Below are positions 58,993 to 64,000 of a stretch of DNA of 64,000 nucleotides, piece by piece. Position numbers and translations under genes: made by a program. The DNA comes from Streptomyces caelestis (GTDB lineage: Bacteria; Actinomycetota; Actinomycetes; Streptomycetales; Streptomycetaceae). Under the pieces are notes generated by a model. The model did no database searches. It had not been told where the DNA came from and was given only the letters and a program-made list of their open reading frames with translations. Location of the stretch: positions 5,952,001-6,016,000 of the forward strand of contig NZ_JACHNE010000001.1 of assembly GCF_014205255.1 (NCBI RefSeq), written 5' to 3'. The first letter of the stretch is position 1. Every line of letters begins with the position of its first letter.

Positions 58993-60444
58993 TCAGTCAG
59001 ATCGGGTCAGGTGGCCGGACGAGGCCAGCCGGTCTATGGCGGCCAGCGGCACCGGCAGCCAGTCGGGGCGGTGCCGGGCCTCGTACACCACCTCGTAGAT
59101 CGCCTTGTCCGTCTCGTAGGCACGCAGCAGCACCGGGTCGGTGCGCGGATCGAGGCCGGAGGCCTCGGCGTACCCGGAGCAGTACGCGGACCGGCAGGTC
59201 TCGGCCCAGTCCGGCTGGGGCGGATCGGCCGAGCGGGCCGCGTAGTCGAAGGACCGCAGCATGCCGGCGACGTCCCGGACCGCGGGCTGCGGCATGCGCC
59301 GCTCGGCGAGCGGCCGGGCCGGCTCGCCCTCGAAGTCGATCAGCCACCACTCGCCGGCCGGCGAGCGCAGGCACTGTCCGAGGTGCAGATCGCCGTGCAC
59401 GCGCTGCGCGGTCCAGGTGCGGCCCTCGGCGGCCAGATCGCCCAGCGCCGTGAACGCCGACCGCAGCCCGCCGGCGTACGGCCGCAGCGCGGGCACCGCC
59501 TGGACGGCCGCCTCCAGCCGCTCGATCATGCCATCCACCATGAACTGGAGCTGCATGTGACCGAGCGTGACCGTCGGCAGCGCGCGGGCCAGCGCGGTGT
59601 GCACCTCGGCGGTGGCCCGCCCCAGCGCCCGCGCCTCGGCGCCGAAGTCCTCGCCCTTGGCCAGCTCGCGCAGCGCCAGCTCCCAGCCGTCGGAGGCGCC
59701 CTGCACGAACGGCTGGAGTACCCCCAGCACGTACAGCTGGCCGGCCAGGTCGGCGGGGCCGGACGAGAGCACCGGGTCCGCCGCGGGGTCGACGTCCGCG
59801 ACCATCCAGGCCGTCGGCGCGGGCACCCGGGGGCAGCCCGCGCGGGCCAGCGCCAGCGGCAGCTCCAGGTCCGGGTTGACCCCGGGCACGATCCGGCGCA
59901 ACAGCTTCAGGATGAACGTATCTCCGTAGACGATCGACGAGTTGGACTGCTCCGCGGTCACCACGCGCGGCACCAGACCGGACCGGATCTCCTGGTCGAG
60001 GTCCCGCTCGAAGCGGAGCCCGCCGATCCGGGCCTGGGTGCGCAGCGCCTCCAGGAGCAGCTCGGCGGGCCTGCCGTCGTGCAGGGCGTCGTAGGCCGTC
60101 CGGCCGGCCAGCGGCCCCGTCGACAGGTGTCCGATCAGCGCGGGCGCCAGCCGAGGCGGCAGCGCCTCGCGCACGCCTATCAGCAGCTGGTAGCAGTCGC
60201 CTGGGTGGCCGGGCGCGCCATGGGACGGCACGAGTGGCTGATGGGCGCGGACCAGCAGGTGGTACAGGCCGAGTTTGCCCGTGGCCGGTAGCAGCTCGGT
60301 GGCCTCGACGAGCGTGAACCCGGTGACCGGTCGTCCCTTGCCCGCGAACCAGCGCTGCCGCGGCAGCCACTCCCGCAGCAGGGGATCGAGGGAGGCAAGA
60401 AGGCCGGGCGGGGTGGTGACGGTGCGTGTGACGGCTTCCGACAT
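58993..60444 (-). CDS. pep2: maltokinase (Pep2/Mak)
   Basis: A 483-residue kinase that phosphorylates maltose to maltose-1-phosphate, the donor for GlgE. The aminoglycoside-phosphotransferase-like catalytic motif is VHGDLHLGQCLRSPAGEWWL followed by DFEGEP. The N-terminal part starts LRVWLPRQRWFAGK-like (LREWLPRQRWFAGKGRPVTG), typical of Mak. ATG 60444 (MSEAVTR) is chosen over GTG 60462 because AAAGGACG is 9 bases ahead. It lies between treS and glgB, as in other actinobacteria. Confidence 0.94.
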   Translation of the reverse strand: MSEAVTRTVTTPPGLLASLDPLLREWLPRQRWFAGKGRPVTGFTLVEATELLPATGKLGLYHLLVRAHQPLVPSHGAPGHPGDCYQLLIGVREALPPRLAPALIGHLSTGPLAGRTAYDALHDGRPAELLLEALRTQARIGGLRFERDLDQEIRSGLVPRVVTAEQSNSSIVYGDTFILKLLRRIVPGVNPDLELPLALARAGCPRVPAPTAWMVADVDPAADPVLSSGPADLAGQLYVLGVLQPFVQGASDGWELALRELAKGEDFGAEARALGRATAEVHTALARALPTVTLGHMQLQFMVDGMIERLEAAVQAVPALRPYAGGLRSAFTALGDLAAEGRTWTAQRVHGDLHLGQCLRSPAGEWWLIDFEGEPARPLAERRMPQPAVRDVAGMLRSFDYAARSADPPQPDWAETCRSAYCSGYAEASGLDPRTDPVLLRAYETDKAIYEVVYEARHRPDWLPVPLAAIDRLASSGHLTRSD

Positions 60445-60558
60445 GGCGTCGCGTCCTTTCACCCATGATTGGTGCGCCTCCGGGGCCTTCAGCAGGTGCC
60501 GACGGCGCCCCTCCGGCTCACGCGGGTGGGCGGCGGGGTGTTACTGATGCGTGCCCCG

Positions 60559-60583
60559 GGCGGGGCGGGAGAAACGCCCCGCC
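60559..60583 (-). terminator. Hairpin in the treS-pep2 gap
   Basis: GGCGGGGCG and CGCCCCGCC pair around a 7-base loop. It lies in the 203 bp gap (60445-60647) between treS and pep2, which holds no gene. It may reduce read-through from treS or be a processing site. Confidence 0.5.
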
Positions 60584-60647
60584 ACGGGGGTTTGCGGCCC
60601 GCCCCGCAATTCAGGCCTCATCAGGTCGTCTCAGACCGTCTCAGGCC

Positions 60648-62348
60648 TCACAAGGCGTCCTTGCGGAGCCGGAACCAGTAGAACCCGTGACCTGCCAGCG
60701 TCAGCAGATACGGCAGCTCGCCGATCGCCGGGAAACGGACCCCGCCGAACAGCTCCACCGGGTGCCGCCCCTCGAAGGCGCTCAGATCCAGCTCCGTGGG
60801 CTGCGCGAACCGCGAGAAGTTGTTCACGCACAGCACCAGGTCGTCCTCGTACTCCCGCAGGAACGCCAGCACCGCCGGGTTCGTCGACGGCAGCTCGGTG
60901 TACGAGCCGAGACCGAAGGCCGGGTTCTGCTTGCGGATCTCGATCATGCGGCGGGTCCAGTGCAGCAGCGACGACGGCGACGCCATCGACGCCTCGACGT
61001 TCGTGACCTGGTAGCCGTGGACCGGGTCCATGATCGTGGGCAGGAACAGCCGTCCCGGATCGCACGAGGAGAACCCGGCGTTGCGATCCGGCGTCCACTG
61101 CATCGGCGTGCGCACGGCGTCGCGGTCGCCGAGCCAGATGTTGTCGCCCATACCGATCTCGTCGCCGTAGTAGAGGATCGGCGAGCCCGGCAGTGACAGC
61201 AGCAGGGCCGTGAACAGCTCGATCTGGTTGCGGTCGTTGTCCAGCAGCGGGGCGAGGCGCCTGCGGATGCCGATGTTGGCGCGCATGCGGGGGTCTTTGG
61301 CGTACTCCGCCCACATGTAGTCGCGCTCTTCGTCGGTGACCATTTCGAGCGTCAGCTCGTCGTGGTTGCGCAGGAAGATGCCCCACTGGCAGCCCGAGGG
61401 GATGGCCGGGGTCTTGGCCAGGATCTCGGAGACCGGGTAGCGGGATTCCCGCCGTACGGCCATGAAGATGCGCGGCATGACCGGGAAGTGGAAGGCCATG
61501 TGGCACTCGTCGCCGCCGCTCGGGTAGTCGCCGAAGTAGTCGACGACGTCCTCGGGCCACTGGTTGGCCTCGGCGAGCAAGACCGTGTCCGGGTACTGGG
61601 CGTCGATCTCCTTGCGCACCCGCTTCAGGAAGTCGTGCGTGGCCGGGAGGTTCTCGCAGTTGGTGCCCTCCTCCTGGTACAGGTACGGCACCGCGTCCAG
61701 CCGGAAGCCGTCGATGCCCAGGTCCAGCCAGAACTTCAGCGCGGAGATCATCTCCTCCTGCACGGCCGGGTTCTCGTAGTTGAGGTCCGGCTGGTGGGAG
61801 AAGAAGCGGTGCCAGTAGTACTGCTTGCGGACCGGGTCGTAGGTCCAGTTGGAGGCCTCGGTGTCGACGAAGATGATCCGCGCGTCCTGGAACTGCTTGT
61901 CGTCGTCCGCCCACACGTAGTAGTCGCCGTAGGGGCCGTCGGGGTCCTTCCTCGACTCCTGGAACCACGGGTGCTGGTCGCTGGTGTGGTTCATGACGAA
62001 GTCGATGATCACGCGCATGCCGCGCTGGTGGGCGGCGTCGACGAACTCCACGAAGTCGGCCAGGTCACCGAACTCCGGCAGCACGGCGGTGTAGTCGGAG
62101 ACGTCGTAGCCGCCGTCCCGGAGCGGTGACTTGAAGAACGGCGGCAGCCACAGGCAGTCGACGCCGAGCCACTGCAGGTAGTCGAGCTTGGCGGTCAGGC
62201 CTTTGAGGTCACCGACGCCGTCACCGTTGCTGTCCTGGAACGAGCGGACGAGTACCTCGTAGAAGACGGCGCGTTTGAACCACTCGGGGTCGCGGTCCCT
62301 GGCAGGAGTGTCCTCGAAGGTGTCCTGAACGGGTTCGTTGACGATCAT
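60648..62348 (-). CDS. treS: trehalose synthase
   Basis: A 566-residue GH13 enzyme that interconverts trehalose and maltose. The start is IVNEPVQDTFEDTPARDRDP with YEVLVRSFQDSNGDGVGDLK; the catalytic Asp is in GFRLDAVPYLYQ, Glu in LLAEANQWPEDV and Asp in FLRNHDELTLEM. The frame is open far upstream, but ATG 62348 overlaps the glgE stop by four bases (ATGA), giving coupled translation. It provides maltose for Pep2. Confidence 0.96.
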   Translation of the reverse strand: MIVNEPVQDTFEDTPARDRDPEWFKRAVFYEVLVRSFQDSNGDGVGDLKGLTAKLDYLQWLGVDCLWLPPFFKSPLRDGGYDVSDYTAVLPEFGDLADFVEFVDAAHQRGMRVIIDFVMNHTSDQHPWFQESRKDPDGPYGDYYVWADDDKQFQDARIIFVDTEASNWTYDPVRKQYYWHRFFSHQPDLNYENPAVQEEMISALKFWLDLGIDGFRLDAVPYLYQEEGTNCENLPATHDFLKRVRKEIDAQYPDTVLLAEANQWPEDVVDYFGDYPSGGDECHMAFHFPVMPRIFMAVRRESRYPVSEILAKTPAIPSGCQWGIFLRNHDELTLEMVTDEERDYMWAEYAKDPRMRANIGIRRRLAPLLDNDRNQIELFTALLLSLPGSPILYYGDEIGMGDNIWLGDRDAVRTPMQWTPDRNAGFSSCDPGRLFLPTIMDPVHGYQVTNVEASMASPSSLLHWTRRMIEIRKQNPAFGLGSYTELPSTNPAVLAFLREYEDDLVLCVNNFSRFAQPTELDLSAFEGRHPVELFGGVRFPAIGELPYLLTLAGHGFYWFRLRKDAL

Positions 62349-64000
62349 GTTGTGGGTGACCCTCCGATCTGCGGGGTGGACGGTCGCAGAACCGAGAAGA
62401 CATGCGCGGGCCTGTGGCCCGGTTCGAGGCGCACATAATTGGCCCTGCCCCAGTGATAGGTCTCGCCGGTGAGCTCGTCGCGCACCGGTACCGACTCGTG
62501 CCAGTCCAGGCCGAGTTGCGGCATGTCCAACGAGACGGTGGCCTCCTGGGTGTGGTGGGGGTCGAGGTTGGCGACCACCAGAACCGTGTTCGAACCCTTC
62601 CGCTTCGAGTAGGCGATCACCGCTTCCTGGTCCGCGTGGTGGAAGTGGACGTCGCGCAGCTGCTGGAGTGCCGGGTTCTCCCGGCGGATGGTGTTGAGTT
62701 TGGTGATCAGCGGGGTGATGGTGCGGCCCTCGCGTTCGGCGGCTTCCCAGTCGCGGTGCCTGAGCTGGTACTTCTCCGAGTCGAGGTACTCCTCGCTGCC
62801 CTCTCTGAGCGGGGTGTTCTCGCACAGCTCGTAGCCGGAGTAGATGCCCCAGGTCGGCGAGAGGGTGGCCGCGAGGACGGCCCGGACCTCGAAGGCGGGG
62901 CGGCCGCCGTGCTGGAGGTAGGCGTGCAGGATGTCGGGGGTGTTGGCGAAGAAGTTCGGCCGCATGTAGGAGGCGGCCTCGCCCGACAGCTCCGTGAGGT
63001 ACTCGGTCAGCTCCTCCTTGGAGTTGCGCCAGGTGAAGTACGTGTAGGACTGCTGGAAGCCGATCTGGGCGAGGGTGTGCATCATCGCCGGGCGGGTGAA
63101 CGCCTCGGCCAGGAAGATCACGTCGGGGTCGGTGCGGTTGATGTCCGCGATGACCCGTTCCCAGAAGACGACCGGCTTGGTGTGCGGGTTGTCCACCCGG
63201 AAGATCCGCACGCCGCGGTCCATCCAGTGCCGCAGCACCCGGCAGGTCTCGGCGATGAGGCCGTCCATGTCGGCGTCGAAGGCGACGGGGTAGATGTCCT
63301 GGTACTTCTTCGGCGGGTTCTCCGCGTAGGCGATGGTGCCGTCGGGGCGGTGGTGGAACCACTCGGGGTGTTTGTGCACCCAGGGGTGGTCCGGGGAGCA
63401 CTGCAGCGCGAAGTCCAGCGCGATCTCCAGCCCCAGATCCCGTGCCTGGCCGACGAACCAGGTGAAGTCCTCCAGGGTGCCCAGGGCGGGGTGGACGGCG
63501 TCGTGGCCGCCCTCGGGTGAGCCGATCGCCCAGGGCACGCCGACGTCGTCGGGGCCGGGGGAGAGGGTGTTGTTCCTGCCCTTGCGGAAGGTGGTGCCGA
63601 TGGGGTGGATGGGGGGCAGGTAGACCACGTCGAAGCCCATCGCCGCGATGGCCGGCAGTCTGCGGGCGGCGGTGCGGAAGGTGCCGTGCGGCTGCCGGCG
63701 GGTGCCCTCGGAGCGGGGGAAGAACTCGTACCAGGAGCCGTACAGGGCCCGTTCCCGCTCGACGAGGAGGGGCAGTGGCTCGGAGGTGGTGACCAGGTCC
63801 CGCAGCGGATGCCGGGCCAGGACCTCGTCCACCTGAGGCGTCAGCGCCGCCGCCAGCCGCGCCGCCGCCGGGCGGTTCTCGTCCCGCAGGGCCGCGACGG
63901 CCGCGAGGACCACGTCCCGCCGGCCCCCTTCCTCGGGCACACCGGCGGCCGCCCTCTCGTACAGACGCGCGCCCTCCTCCAGGACGATGTCCGTGTCCAT
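62345..64000 (-). CDS. glgE: maltosyltransferase GlgE, C-terminal 551 residues (cut by window edge)
   Basis: This is the GH13_3 alpha-1,4-glucan:maltose-1-phosphate maltosyltransferase that adds maltose units from maltose-1-phosphate to alpha-glucan. The visible part begins MDTDIVLEEGARLYERAA, which in full-length homologues lies about 125 residues after the start, so the N-terminal domain is outside the window. The nucleophile Asp is in IFRVDNPHTKPVVFWERVI, and the acid Glu in VIFLAEAFTRPAMM. It heads the operon glgE-treS-pep2-glgB. The apparent ATG at the window edge is an internal Met. Confidence 0.95.
   Translation of the reverse strand: MDTDIVLEEGARLYERAAAGVPEEGGRRDVVLAAVAALRDENRPAAARLAAALTPQVDEVLARHPLRDLVTTSEPLPLLVERERALYGSWYEFFPRSEGTRRQPHGTFRTAARRLPAIAAMGFDVVYLPPIHPIGTTFRKGRNNTLSPGPDDVGVPWAIGSPEGGHDAVHPALGTLEDFTWFVGQARDLGLEIALDFALQCSPDHPWVHKHPEWFHHRPDGTIAYAENPPKKYQDIYPVAFDADMDGLIAETCRVLRHWMDRGVRIFRVDNPHTKPVVFWERVIADINRTDPDVIFLAEAFTRPAMMHTLAQIGFQQSYTYFTWRNSKEELTEYLTELSGEAASYMRPNFFANTPDILHAYLQHGGRPAFEVRAVLAATLSPTWGIYSGYELCENTPLREGSEEYLDSEKYQLRHRDWEAAEREGRTITPLITKLNTIRRENPALQQLRDVHFHHADQEAVIAYSKRKGSNTVLVVANLDPHHTQEATVSLDMPQLGLDWHESVPVRDELTGETYHWGRANYVRLEPGHRPAHVFSVLRPSTPQIGGSPTT

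Overview
The window is a 64 kb piece of a Streptomyces chromosome. The base composition is very high in G+C, GTG and TTG starts are common, overlapping ATGA/GTGA stop-start pairs join many genes, and the gene order matches, from memory, the S. coelicolor run of about SCO5397 to SCO5443. No rRNA, tRNA, CRISPR array, transposase or phage gene was seen.

Left part (1-12.0 kb): the start of the polar coiled-coil protein gene scy, methylmalonyl-CoA epimerase, a thiolase, the mutase chaperone meaB, a PepSY protein facing a two-component system, a MarR regulator, an operon of three AIM24-family proteins, and a DUF3817/thiamine-binding gene pair. Accessory block (12.3-22.2 kb): a type II polyketide synthase cluster of the whiE/sch/cur spore-pigment type. 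It has a SchA/CurD-type protein, cupin, KS-alpha, KS-beta, ACP, aromatase/cyclase and TcmI-like cyclase in one operon. An opposing pair (FAD monooxygenase, amidohydrolase) and a third unit (P450, small monooxygenase-fold protein) follow. The block sits between otherwise conserved chromosomal genes and is flanked on each side by a DUF3817 gene.

Middle (22.2-37.7 kb): MarR, DUF3817, icmA (isobutyryl-CoA mutase large subunit, with diagnostic Phe80 and Gln198), a small protein with a possible amyloid-signalling tail, a TetR regulator, a thioredoxin-TPR protein, a three-gene secreted/membrane operon behind a structured 620 bp intergenic region, then pyruvate kinase, ackA, pta and pfkA around the PEP/acetyl-phosphate node. 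mce, meaB and icmA together point to acyl-CoA rearrangement that supplies polyketide precursors.

Right part (37.7-64 kb): an XRE protein, a PPOX protein, a sugar ABC importer without its ATPase, a CitA/DcuS-type two-component system divergent from a DctA-type transporter, a TetR/MFS pair with three operator palindromes, an AAA ATPase, an oxidoreductase pair, an Lrp regulator, a merR gene broken by a small palindromic repeat, thioredoxin, a HelD-type helicase, and the glgE-treS-pep2-glgB set that converts trehalose through maltose-1-phosphate into alpha-glucan. GlgB carries an unusual histone-H1-like N-terminal tail of about 215 residues.

Repeats of note: a 45 bp tandem array that grows out of the end of meaB, two copies of a roughly 260 bp dispersed element, each between convergent genes, and the element that disrupts merR.
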